Below are positions 16,728 to 24,407 of a stretch of 54,401 bases of DNA, in pieces. Where the stretch lies: the NCBI GenBank assembly GCA_027624235.1, contig JAQBYB010000012.1:1-54401 (forward strand), given 5' to 3'. The position numbers were made by a program, and so were the translations under genes. The notes under the pieces were generated by a model. That model made no database searches, was not told where the DNA came from, and saw only the letters and a list, made by a program, of their open reading frames with translations. Each line of letters begins with the position of its first letter. Position 1 is the stretch's first letter. The stretch comes from Pseudomonadota bacterium (lineage in GTDB: Bacteria > Pseudomonadota > Alphaproteobacteria > Rhodospirillales > Casp-alpha2).

Positions 16728-17324
16728 TCAGCCGAAGTTGGCTTCCACGTAGTCTTCCATAATGCTTAAGCATTCTTCCTCCGACAGGGTGCCGGTGTTG
16801 ATCTCCAGTTCGGGTTTTTCCGGTATCTCGTAAGGCGCCGACACGCCGGTGAATTCAGGAATTTCACCACTTCTGGCCTTTTTATAGTGGCCCTTCGGAT
16901 CGCGTTCTTCACAAACTTTGAGCGTGGCGCTCAGGTGAATTTCATGGAATTTGTCGCCCGCCGCCCGCCGCGCCCCGGCCCGGTCGACCCGATAGGGCGA
17001 TATGAACGCGGTAATGGCAATGATGCCGGCACCGGCAGACAGCGCCGCTACTTCGCCCACCCGGCGAATGTTTTCGGTCCGGTCTTCCTGCGAAAACCCG
17101 AGATCGGAATTCAAGCCATGGCGAAGGTTGTCACCATCCATGACGTAGACCTGTTTACCGGCATCAAACAATCGCCGTTCCAATGCGAACGCCAGGGTCG
17201 ACTTGCCGGCCCCCGGCAGGCCGGTGAGCCACAAAACGCCGCCTTGGTGGCCTTGGCGCAGGGCCCGTTCCTGGTCCGTCACGGGGTGGCGTATCGCCTG
17301 AATATTTTTAGATTTAATGGCCAT
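16728..17324 (-). CDS. cysC: Adenylyl-sulfate (APS) kinase
   Basis: A 198-residue cytoplasmic enzyme that phosphorylates APS to PAPS. The Walker A loop GLPGAGKST is at residues 35-43. DGDNLRHGLNSDLGFS and the FISPYRVDR segment with the conserved Ser are the substrate and P-loop partner motifs. No cysN/cysD is in the window, so APS must come from elsewhere. The ATG at 17324 lacks an obvious ribosome site. It follows the mla lipoprotein gene by 24 nt on the same strand and may be the last gene of that operon, an odd partner. Confidence 0.95.
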   Translation of the reverse strand: MAIKSKNIQAIRHPVTDQERALRQGHQGGVLWLTGLPGAGKSTLAFALERRLFDAGKQVYVMDGDNLRHGLNSDLGFSQEDRTENIRRVGEVAALSAGAGIIAITAFISPYRVDRAGARRAAGDKFHEIHLSATLKVCEERDPKGHYKKARSGEIPEFTGVSAPYEIPEKPELEINTGTLSEEECLSIMEDYVEANFG

Positions 17325-17348
17325 CTGGAAAAAATATCGGAAGGATTT

Positions 17349-17951
17349 CTATAACTTCGATAGATCATCGACGAACTTGGCATAGATCGACGTCAGCGAA
17401 GTATTCAGCGAACCCACCGCATCATCGACACCATTTCCGGACGACTGGGTTTCGATCCGGTAGGTATTAAAAAAAACCAGCTTTCCCCCCGACGCCTTTC
17501 TCACGCCTAACTCAATTTCAAGAACCGCCTTCGGTGGCGTACCGACGATTTTCTCAAGGCGCTTGATCTGGCCGATCAGGACATAGTCCGGCGGCACCCG
17601 CATTTCCGGCGTCACCACGGCGTCCGAAACATTGCGGGCGCGCAGATAAGACACCAGCTCGTCGCGCAGCATCACCGTCGGCGGCTGGGTCCAGAAGTGA
17701 TAGTGAAATTCTTTAACCTGATAGGGCTTTCCAGCCTCCGAATAAACGATCGGCCGCCCGGCGGTCAGGCCGTCGGCGACGAAGCGATCGACCTCCAGCG
17801 TCCCTGGAAGAATTAGCTTCGAGGATGACGTGGACGGTATCTCGGCGCGCAGGCGGTAGTACTGGTCTTCGGGCACCAGCGCCGCTGAGCCGCAGGCCGA
17901 CACCAAGCCGGCCGAGACCAACGCCAAGGCCACAAGAAAAACGTTTTTCAT
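17349..17951 (-). CDS. ABC-type transport auxiliary lipoprotein (PqiC/MlaD-associated family)
   Basis: A 200-residue outer-membrane-type lipoprotein of the ABC-transport-auxiliary family found with MCE transport systems. The N-terminus MKNVFLVALAL ends in a lipobox LVSAC; the acylated Cys is about residue 20. The body includes YYRL and the FHYHFWTQPPTVML segment typical of PqiC-like proteins. The frame is open to 17987, but ATG 17951 starts directly at the signal peptide and has a GGGGA upstream. It would tether or complete the periplasmic bridge between the MlaD-like protein and the outer membrane. It follows mlaD by 50 nt. Confidence 0.85.
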   Translation of the reverse strand: MKNVFLVALALVSAGLVSACGSAALVPEDQYYRLRAEIPSTSSSKLILPGTLEVDRFVADGLTAGRPIVYSEAGKPYQVKEFHYHFWTQPPTVMLRDELVSYLRARNVSDAVVTPEMRVPPDYVLIGQIKRLEKIVGTPPKAVLEIELGVRKASGGKLVFFNTYRIETQSSGNGVDDAVGSLNTSLTSIYAKFVDDLSKL

Positions 17952-18001
17952 TCTCAATCCCCGCATTTGTTCAAGTCTCTCCGGCATTGTTGGCGCCTTC
18001 C

Positions 18002-18979
18002 TTACTGGTTCTTCGACTTATCCTCGGGCGGTTGTCCACCCAGTAGCAAGCCAGGATTCTGGCGAATTTGGCGAGAAAACTCGTACATATTCCGTGCCGC
18101 ACCGTCCATATTCTGATTGATCGAGTCAATATGGCGTGACACCGATTCGACGATGTAACGGGTCTCCGCCATCGATTTACGGACGTCACCGTCTTTGCTC
18201 AACACGACCTTCTTAACATCTGTCACCAGGGCATTCATGGACTGGATCGTCTGATTCAGGCTGGTGATCACGGCTTCGATCTTGGTGCGGGTTTCCGGCG
18301 TCATCAGTTTCTGAAACTCGTCGGCGGTGACATTCAACTTACCCGAAAATTGCTCGATATTATCGGCGATCACGGGAACCCTTTTCGCCATCAGGGCGAC
18401 CAATTCAGACAAGTCTTCGGTGACCTTGCGGGCATCGGAGAACAGCGACGCGCCCTCTTTCTCGATGATCTTGTTGATCGTACCAACCGCCTTGTTGACG
18501 TTCTCCAGCAGCGGTTTGATGTTGGTGTCCATTAAGTTACCCAACTGCCCGGCGACGTTTGAGACGACGGCGAAAACATCGGAGCGTTCCTTGGAAATAA
18601 CCAGTTGACCGGGCTTCAGGGATTCCCCGACGGTGCCGGCACCGATGGCCAGGGTAACGGCGGCCAGCAAGCCAGGCGCGGCGATTTCAACAATGCTGTC
18701 CTTGGGAATTTTCCAGCCCTTTTGGACGCTGAAATCGATCCGGAACCGCATGCGACCGTCTTTTTCTTCCGCGGTGATCGTCTCAAGCTGGCCAATGGGA
18801 TAGCCTTCATAGACGACTTGCGTTCCGAACTTGATGCCGGTGACATTTGAATAATACGTATAATATTTATCTACGGCGCCGGTCCGACCGGTCAACATGG
18901 CGATGGACGTAATCAACGCGCCGATCATCAAACAGACGAATAAACCGACCATTAAATAATTTATCTTTGAACTTCTCAT
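18002..18979 (-). CDS. MlaD-family (MCE domain) substrate-binding protein
   Basis: A 325-residue periplasmic protein anchored by one N-terminal helix (residues about 9-30). The MCE domain spans roughly residues 38-115 (YYSNVTGIKFGTQVVYEGYPIG, IEIAAPGLLAAVTLAI). The long helical C-terminal part after about 150 is heptad-rich and could form a tube or coiled coil. In Mla systems the MCE protein holds phospholipid between the inner membrane ABC unit and the outer membrane. Its ATG overlaps the mlaF stop codon by four bases (ATGA). Confidence 0.92.
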   Translation of the reverse strand: MRSSKINYLMVGLFVCLMIGALITSIAMLTGRTGAVDKYYTYYSNVTGIKFGTQVVYEGYPIGQLETITAEEKDGRMRFRIDFSVQKGWKIPKDSIVEIAAPGLLAAVTLAIGAGTVGESLKPGQLVISKERSDVFAVVSNVAGQLGNLMDTNIKPLLENVNKAVGTINKIIEKEGASLFSDARKVTEDLSELVALMAKRVPVIADNIEQFSGKLNVTADEFQKLMTPETRTKIEAVITSLNQTIQSMNALVTDVKKVVLSKDGDVRKSMAETRYIVESVSRHIDSINQNMDGAARNMYEFSRQIRQNPGLLLGGQPPEDKSKNQ

Positions 18980-19821
18980 AGTGGCTGGTTCCCGACTTTA
19001 TATTCCTCGCCCGTGAGTCGCGCCAAATATTCATCCGGATTCATGGTGTCGTCTTCCGGTACACGGTTGAGAAGATTGTAAATACGTTCGTTCTTAGAGG
19101 CGCGCACTTCTTCGACCGTCCCGATCATCAGGATTTTACCGCGGTCGAGCACGGTGATCCGGTCGGCGATCTTAAAGGCGCTTTCCAATTCGTGGGTCAC
19201 GACGACGATGCTCATCCCCATGGCGTCGCGAAGTTTGAGGATCAGATCATCCAGCGCCGAGGCAACGGCCGGATCAAGCCCGGCGGACGGCTCGTCGCAA
19301 AACAGAATTTTTGGGTCCATGACGCAGGCCCGGGCAAAGGCGGCGCGCTTGATCATGCCGCCTGAAAGCTCGGACGGCATCAAATCCTCAAACCCGCCCA
19401 ATTCGACCACCTGCAACTTCATGCGGGCCATAATTTCCATGGTCGATAATTCCAGGTCCGTGTGTTCGTACAGCGGCAGCATGACGTTGTCGCCGACAGT
19501 CAGCGAACTGAACAACGCGCCGCCCTGAAAGGCGACGCCCATTTTTTTGCGCAGATCGAAGAACTCCCGCGCGCTCAGGTCATCGATATCCTGGCCCAGA
19601 ATGCGCATGACGCCGGAGGTCTTGGTTTCGAGCGCCATCAAATACCGAAGCAAGGTGCTTTTGCCGGAGCCGCTGCCGCCCATGATGACCATGATCTCGC
19701 CGTCGCGGACATCCATGGTAATGCCGTCGAGGATTTTGCGGTCGCCATAATGGGTAACCAGGTCTTCGACCTCGATGACCTTTGCCATATCCTGATTTTG
19801 GGTATCCGCCATGCCCCTCAC
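18976..19821 (-). CDS. MlaF-type ABC transporter ATP-binding protein
   Basis: A 281-residue ATPase of the Mla/Ttg2A family. Walker A GGSGSGKST near residues 49-57, signature LSGGM with the family's IKRAAFARA, and Walker B ILFCDEPSAGLDP are all intact. It energises lipid movement by the MlaE permease at the inner membrane. GTG 19821 overlaps the mlaE stop codon and is used here; ATG 19812 and ATG 19788 are alternatives in the same frame. It is the third product of the switch-transporter operon. Confidence 0.94.
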   Translation of the reverse strand: MRGMADTQNQDMAKVIEVEDLVTHYGDRKILDGITMDVRDGEIMVIMGGSGSGKSTLLRYLMALETKTSGVMRILGQDIDDLSAREFFDLRKKMGVAFQGGALFSSLTVGDNVMLPLYEHTDLELSTMEIMARMKLQVVELGGFEDLMPSELSGGMIKRAAFARACVMDPKILFCDEPSAGLDPAVASALDDLILKLRDAMGMSIVVVTHELESAFKIADRITVLDRGKILMIGTVEEVRASKNERIYNLLNRVPEDDTMNPDEYLARLTGEEYKVGNQPL

Positions 19822-20642
19822 CCGGTCGTCAAAATTACGACGACCATGGCCGTTATGATGATTGCTGAAATGGATTGAACGACCGAGCGCGTCGTCGCCT
19901 TGCCGACGCCTTCCGCGCCGCCGCGAACGCCGGCCCCGTTGACGACGCCGATGACGGCGATTTCAATGGCGTAGATGACGCTTTTGCCGAGACCCTGAAG
20001 GACATCCTCGACCTTAAGAATTTCGATGATTTGATCCAGGTAGGCGGCCAGCGATATTCCCAATTCAATGTTGATGTAGATACCAGCCAAAAACAGGCCG
20101 ACCACGTTGCTCATCATCGAAAGGCACGGCACCATAATCAACATGGCGATCAACGGCGGCGCGACGAGGTAGCGCACCGGGCTGACCCCCATCACCTTCA
20201 ACGCGTCGATTTCCTGGTTGATCTTCATGGTGCCGATGCGCGCCGCCAGCGCCGAGCCCGAACGCCCGGCGACCAGAATGCCGGTAATCATCGGCGCGAA
20301 TTCCCTGACCACAATGAAGGCCAGACCCGCCGTCACGTGACCTTCGGCGCCGAAGATGCGAAGCGTATAGATCCCCTGAATGGCCAGCGTCGTGCTGATC
20401 GAACCGGCCAGCAGCGCGATGATGGGAATCGCCGAAATGCCGATCTCATTCATCTGTTCGATGACCGCATTCATCCGCACCGGCTGCTTCATGCGGTATC
20501 CTAAAAACAGCCAATACATGCTTTCCGCGACCATCATGCCGCCATTGCCGACTTCCTCAATCGCGCTAACGGCATACCGTCCGACCTTATCCAGGAACCG
20601 ATACAGGCCGGAAGGGGGTGTCTGTTCGCCGGGTTCAGCCAT
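19818..20642 (-). CDS. MlaE-type ABC transporter permease
   Basis: A 274-residue inner membrane permease of the MlaE/Ttg2B family with about five to six hydrophobic segments. The conserved family stretch FAPMITGILVAGRSGSALAARIGTMKINQEIDAL, described here by its key residues G-S-A-A-R-I and the EIDAL turn, is the coupling region for MlaF. It starts at ATG 20642, 8 nt after the STAS gene, and ends overlapping mlaF, so transporter subunits are translated together. Confidence 0.94.
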   Translation of the reverse strand: MAEPGEQTPPSGLYRFLDKVGRYAVSAIEEVGNGGMMVAESMYWLFLGYRMKQPVRMNAVIEQMNEIGISAIPIIALLAGSISTTLAIQGIYTLRIFGAEGHVTAGLAFIVVREFAPMITGILVAGRSGSALAARIGTMKINQEIDALKVMGVSPVRYLVAPPLIAMLIMVPCLSMMSNVVGLFLAGIYINIELGISLAAYLDQIIEILKVEDVLQGLGKSVIYAIEIAVIGVVNGAGVRGGAEGVGKATTRSVVQSISAIIITAMVVVILTTG

Positions 20643-20650
20643 GAATATTC

Positions 20651-20983
20651 CTATTTGACCTTTTCAAGGCCGGCTTCGACGCTGTTGCAAATGGTGAACA
20701 CCTTGTCCAGCCGCGCCAGTTGCAGAACCCGAAGCGCGCCTTCGCTGACCGCCGCCAGAACCAGTTTGGAACCGATTTTACGGGCGCTTTGCAGACTTTC
20801 AACCAGGGACGCGACGCCGGACGAATCAATGTAGCCGACGCCACTGAGGTCGACCACCACCGGCATCTTCCTGCCCACACATTCGAGAAGAGCCTTCCGC
20901 GCATCGGGCGAGCTTTGCAGGTCAACGTCACCTTCCAAGGCGACGATGACGGCGCCCCCCTGTTCTTTTATATTATGGATCAT
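20651..20983 (-). CDS. STAS domain protein (MlaB- or RsbV-like)
   Basis: A 110-residue single STAS domain. The acceptor loop YIDSSGVASL carries S54-S55; S55 aligns with the phosphorylated serine of SpoIIAA/RsbV anti-anti-sigma factors. In Mla systems an equivalent STAS protein (MlaB) binds MlaF and is needed for transport. Here it lies between the GAF/PP2C/HATPase gene (12 nt) and mlaE (8 nt), so it could be MlaB, RsbV or both. ATG 20983 is the start. Confidence 0.9.
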   Translation of the reverse strand: MIHNIKEQGGAVIVALEGDVDLQSSPDARKALLECVGRKMPVVVDLSGVGYIDSSGVASLVESLQSARKIGSKLVLAAVSEGALRVLQLARLDKVFTICNSVEAGLEKVK

Positions 20984-20995
20984 TCCCAGGTCCCT

Positions 20996-22756
20996 TTATA
21001 ATTTTTTCATCATCCTCAAAAGATTCCCGCCGTCGCCGGGCGAGGCTAAAAATTCCACCTCATCCATCACTTCACGAATGAAATGCGTTCCCAAGCCACC
21101 CGGCTTTATATCATCAAGATCGCGGGGTTGTACCTTGGAAACATCGATAGTTTCGGCGAAATCCCGAAGCAGGATAATCAATTCATCCTCGTTGCGACAT
21201 ATTTTAAGCTCAATTTTGCCGTTCGGGGAGCCGCCATAGGCATGACGGATGACATTCTGGCAGGCTTCGTCCACGGCAATCACCAAATCACGGCTGACGT
21301 CTTTGTCGCAGCCGCAGAACTTGGCCGTTTCCAAAACCGCGTTGCGGACCAGTTTCAAGCGGTCGGCCTGCGAAGGCACGGTCAGGCTCAACAAGAGCTC
21401 GGGTTCGTCGCTGCCGAACACATCGATGGTTACGTTCGAAGGCGTGTGCCCGGTTTGCCGCGCAGCATGGTTTTTCGAATCATCAATGGCGAGCACCGTC
21501 AGATCGTCGCGCAGCGCCACATCGCCGCGATCAATCAGTTTGATGACCGCGTCGAGCCTGGCGGCGGCGTCCAAGTTGGCGTTTTCCCGTATCACTGCCT
21601 TAAACCCCTCGACCCCCAACTCACTGCCATCTTCCAGATAGCCTTCCGTGAGCCCGTCCGTAAAGATGTAGAGCGTACCGCCATCAAGCCTCAGTTCGGT
21701 TTCCGGGAACTCATTACCATCCGCCAGCATCGCCGTAATCCCCAACGGCGGCGCTTCGGCCGGCATATCGTGAAAATTATCGTTGGTATCGTGGAACAGC
21801 GGCGGCTCGTGGCCGGCGTTGGACAGCAGCACAATCCCCGTCGCCGGATCGTAAATGCCGCCGGCCATGGTCACAAACATGCCGCGGGTCGCGGTCTCGC
21901 AAATTTCGGCATTGACCCGCGCCATCAGGCGGCCCGGCTTGCGGACGGTTTTGCCCAGGCACCGGAACAGCGATGCGGTCTTGGCCATCAGCAACGCCGC
22001 GTTCATGCCCTTGCCGGACACGTCGCCCAGGTTGAAACAGATCCGCCCGTCATCCAGTGGGAAAAAATCATAGAAGTCGCCGGACACGGTGCGCGCCGCG
22101 TGATTGACGCCGCTGAGGGGGTAGTCTTTCCCGCCCGCCTCGGGCAGCAATGAGCGTTGGATTTCCGCCGCCAATTCCAGTTCGCGGGCGAGGCGTTCTT
22201 GCTCAACCAGGGCCTCGGCCATGCGGGCGTTGAGAATGGCCATCGCCGCCGATGCGCTCATCGCCTGCAACAGGTGCAGGTCATTATCTTCGAACAGCCC
22301 GTCGCCGCCGCGTTTGTTAATCAGCTCGATGGCCCCGATGCGCTCATCCTTGACGCTCATCGGGGCGCACAGGATGGACTTCGTGGTAAAGCCGGTTTTT
22401 TCGTCGATGCCGCCGTGGAAGCCGGCATCCTTGCTGACGTCGCGGATGATTTCGCTGGCATTGTTTTGGACACATCGCCCGACAATGCCCTGATCGGCGT
22501 CCAGGGTCAGGCCGGTAATATCGGTGGGGCCGGTGCTGGCATGGCAACGCAGCGTCTTGCCCTCGTCATTGAGCATGAATAGCGCGCCACCTTCGGCATT
22601 GACGTAATTGGTGATGTGTTCGATGGCGCGCTTCAGCGACGCCTCGATATCCAGGGACGAGGCGAATTCCTGGCCCATCGCCGACAGCAGTTCCAGGTGA
22701 TCGTAAATCTGGACTTCGCCGCCATCGGACGCGTCTGCGGTCTGACGTTTCGCCAT
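20996..22756 (-). CDS. GAF - PP2C phosphatase (SpoIIE/RsbU) - HATPase (RsbW-like) switch protein
   Basis: A 586-residue soluble protein with a three-part layout. A GAF sensor domain spans about residues 20-180. A SpoIIE-type PP2C phosphatase domain spans about 195-400, with metal-binding GDFYDF and GDVSGKGMNAALLM. A C-terminal GHKL ATPase domain of the RsbW/SpoIIAB type spans about 455-585 (N-box VDEACQNVIRHAYG, then GGLGTHF). Phosphatase and anti-sigma-kinase functions for the same STAS partner are thus on one chain. The partner is probably the STAS protein 12 nt downstream. No sigma factor gene is nearby. It heads the mla-type operon and follows merR on the same strand after 129 nt. Confidence 0.9.
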   Translation of the reverse strand: MAKRQTADASDGGEVQIYDHLELLSAMGQEFASSLDIEASLKRAIEHITNYVNAEGGALFMLNDEGKTLRCHASTGPTDITGLTLDADQGIVGRCVQNNASEIIRDVSKDAGFHGGIDEKTGFTTKSILCAPMSVKDERIGAIELINKRGGDGLFEDNDLHLLQAMSASAAMAILNARMAEALVEQERLARELELAAEIQRSLLPEAGGKDYPLSGVNHAARTVSGDFYDFFPLDDGRICFNLGDVSGKGMNAALLMAKTASLFRCLGKTVRKPGRLMARVNAEICETATRGMFVTMAGGIYDPATGIVLLSNAGHEPPLFHDTNDNFHDMPAEAPPLGITAMLADGNEFPETELRLDGGTLYIFTDGLTEGYLEDGSELGVEGFKAVIRENANLDAAARLDAVIKLIDRGDVALRDDLTVLAIDDSKNHAARQTGHTPSNVTIDVFGSDEPELLLSLTVPSQADRLKLVRNAVLETAKFCGCDKDVSRDLVIAVDEACQNVIRHAYGGSPNGKIELKICRNEDELIILLRDFAETIDVSKVQPRDLDDIKPGGLGTHFIREVMDEVEFLASPGDGGNLLRMMKKL

Positions 22757-22885
22757 TGTTTACGCTATCCCACTTATTTTCCAGCGGCTGAAAGCCGGGG
22801 ATACCGGCTATTGAAACCCGGAAAACGGTTTTGCCATAATAAGATAGCCCTTAGGTCTATTTAATGCCAGTGGCTAGGCGAGTGG

Positions 22886-23308
22886 CTAGGCGGGGGGGCC
22901 GACTTCGAATAATTCCTCGATGAGGGGGCATTCTGGCAGGGTTCCGTCGGCGCACCTGGACACCATCTCGTCGAGCACCTTTTCCATCACCTTCAGGTCG
23001 TCTTGCTTGGCGCGGACATCCTGAAGATGGCGAATGGTGATCTGGTGCACCTCGTCGCAGGTCCGTCCTTCGCCGTCGGCCAACGCCAGCAGGGTGCGGA
23101 CCCTGTCCAGGGAAAACCCCAATTGACGGGCGCGAAGGATGAAGGTCAGCCGCTTCAACGCCGCCTCGCTGTAATGGCGGTGTCCGCCTTGGCTGCGCGC
23201 CGGCGGCTTCAACAGTCCTGCCCGTTCGTAATACCGGATGGTTTCGATCTTGCATCCGGTCCGTTTCGAGACCGCGCCGATGCTCATCAGGGCTTGGATT
23301 TTGGCCAT
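22886..23308 (-). CDS. merR: MerR-type mercury-responsive regulator
   Basis: A repressor/activator of about 140 residues. The winged-helix DNA-binding part is at the N-terminus (SIGAVSKRTGCKIETIRYYERAGLL), a dimerisation helix follows, and the metal-site cysteines TCDEV, SRCADG and ECPLIE sit as in Tn21-type MerR (C82, C117, C126). That cysteine pattern and the divergent merT/merP argue for Hg(II) sensing rather than Cu or Zn. The start is uncertain: ATG 23308 is used; GTG 23323 and ATG 23287 are in frame, and none has a clear ribosome site. Confidence 0.88.
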   Translation of the reverse strand: MAKIQALMSIGAVSKRTGCKIETIRYYERAGLLKPPARSQGGHRHYSEAALKRLTFILRARQLGFSLDRVRTLLALADGEGRTCDEVHQITIRHLQDVRAKQDDLKVMEKVLDEMVSRCADGTLPECPLIEELFEVGPPA

Positions 23309-23344
23309 TTTTTGGGTACTCACGGTACTGTGTACAAAAAAATC

Positions 23345-23375
23345 TTGAATCTGTAGTAACTAAAGATTGTATGAT
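23345..23375 (+). promoter_or_regulatory. mer promoter and MerR operator
   Basis: -35 TTGAAT (23345-23350) and -10 TATGAT (23370-23375) are 19 bp apart, the over-long spacer that is the hallmark of MerR-activated promoters. The spacer holds a 21-bp imperfect palindrome, AATCTgTAGT-A-ACTAaAGATT (348-368 of this line), centred at 23358, where MerR would bind. It would drive merT and, by the divergent arrangement, control merR. Confidence 0.88.
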
Positions 23376-23405
23376 AGTTGAAATCATCGATACAGAGGGG
23401 GAAAA

Positions 23406-23819
23406 ATGGTCGAGCAAGTACAAGGAATGGCTGCTGAACAGTTAATGGACGCCAGTGGCGCGAAACCCGACCGCGAGAAGATGGTGGCGGCGGGCAGCAT
23501 CCTCGGCGCCCTGGCGGCGACATCGTGCTGCATTGTGCCGCTGGTATTGTTCAGCCTCGGCGCCGGCGGCGCCTGGATCGGCAACCTGACCGCTTTATCC
23601 CCCTATCAGCCGTACATCATTGCCGTCACCCTGGTTTTTCTGGCTTCGGGATTTTACATGGTTTATCGCAAACCGAAGGCGGAGGCTTGCGAGCCCGGCG
23701 GCTATTGCGCCAGCCCAAAATCAACGCGGGTAACAAAGATCGCCTTGTGGATGTCTACCGTCATTGTCGCCGCTGCCATTTCATTCAACTTTCTAGCGCC
23801 GTATTTGTTGAACTATTAA
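23406..23819 (+). CDS. merT: Mercuric transport protein MerT
   Basis: A 137-residue inner-membrane protein with three membrane segments. The first has the vicinal Cys pair C41-C42 (TSCCIVPL), and C95 and C101 lie in the cytoplasmic loop (CEPGGYC); Hg(II) is passed between these pairs during uptake. GAGGGGG precedes the ATG at 23406. It is the first gene behind the mer promoter. Confidence 0.93.
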   Translation: MVEQVQGMAAEQLMDASGAKPDREKMVAAGSILGALAATSCCIVPLVLFSLGAGGAWIGNLTALSPYQPYIIAVTLVFLASGFYMVYRKPKAEACEPGGYCASPKSTRVTKIALWMSTVIVAAAISFNFLAPYLLNY

Positions 23820-23831
23820 TCAAAGGAAAAA

Positions 23832-24119
23832 ATGATGAGAGCCCTCGTATTAATCTTCGCGTTTGTTTTTGCCCTGTTTTCAGCGCCCGGCGCCCAAGCC
23901 AAGTTACAATCGGTAACGTTAAAGGTGCCGGGGATGACCTGCCCGTCGTGCCCGTTTATCGTCAAGAAAAGCCTGACCAGGGTCGATGGAGTTAAATCGG
24001 TAAAGATCTCGCTTGAAAAGCTCACCGCCTGGGTCGAATTCGACGACGCCAAAACTACCCTGGCCAAGGTGATGGCCTCAACGGGGAATGTCGGGTATCC
24101 GTCTGAACTCATCAAGTAA
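23832..24119 (+). CDS. merP: Periplasmic mercury-binding protein MerP
   Basis: A 95-residue protein. A signal peptide (about residues 1-23, ending AQA) precedes one heavy-metal-associated domain with GMTCPSC (C37, C40), the Hg(II) site that hands the ion to MerT. AAAGGAAAA precedes the two ATG codons at 23832 and 23835. It lies 12 nt after merT. Confidence 0.93.
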   Translation: MMRALVLIFAFVFALFSAPGAQAKLQSVTLKVPGMTCPSCPFIVKKSLTRVDGVKSVKISLEKLTAWVEFDDAKTTLAKVMASTGNVGYPSELIK

Positions 24120-24140
24120 CACACGTACCGGAGAACTTTG

Positions 24141-24359
24141 ATGGATGGCCAGGACTTCGATCGCTTCTCGGAACTCACGTGCCCCGAATGCGGCCACAAA
24201 AAGACCGAGGAAATGCCCACCGACGCCTGCCAGTTTTTCTATGAATGCGAATCCTGCAAGACGCTGTTGAAACCCAACGCCGGCGATTGCTGCGTCTTTT
24301 GCTCTTTCGGCTCAGTCAAATGCCCCCCCATACAGATGGATGCTGACGGCTGTTGCTGA
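24141..24359 (+). CDS. GDCCVxC domain protein of the mer operon
   Basis: A 72-residue soluble protein with 11 cysteines. An N-terminal zinc-ribbon-like part (CPECGHK, C14 and C17; CESC, C36 and C39) is followed by the family motif GDCCVFCSFGSVKCPPIQ and a C-terminal CC. This family is often annotated as a (seleno)protein because some members carry selenocysteine; here the codons are ordinary TGC/TGT. The role is unknown, but the gene regularly travels with mer genes, so mercury or thiol chemistry is likely. GGAGA lies 7 nt before ATG 24141; it follows merP by 21 nt. Confidence 0.85.
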   Translation: MDGQDFDRFSELTCPECGHKKTEEMPTDACQFFYECESCKTLLKPNAGDCCVFCSFGSVKCPPIQMDADGCC

Positions 24360-24407
24360 ATACGATAGTCTTCCGGTATTAGTTTTATACTTATTTTGGA
24401 GGATGAG

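Noticed and set aside
24141-24359. Possible selenocysteine in the GDCCVxC protein
   Set aside because: All positions of the motif are TGC or TGT. The only TGA is the natural stop after CC.
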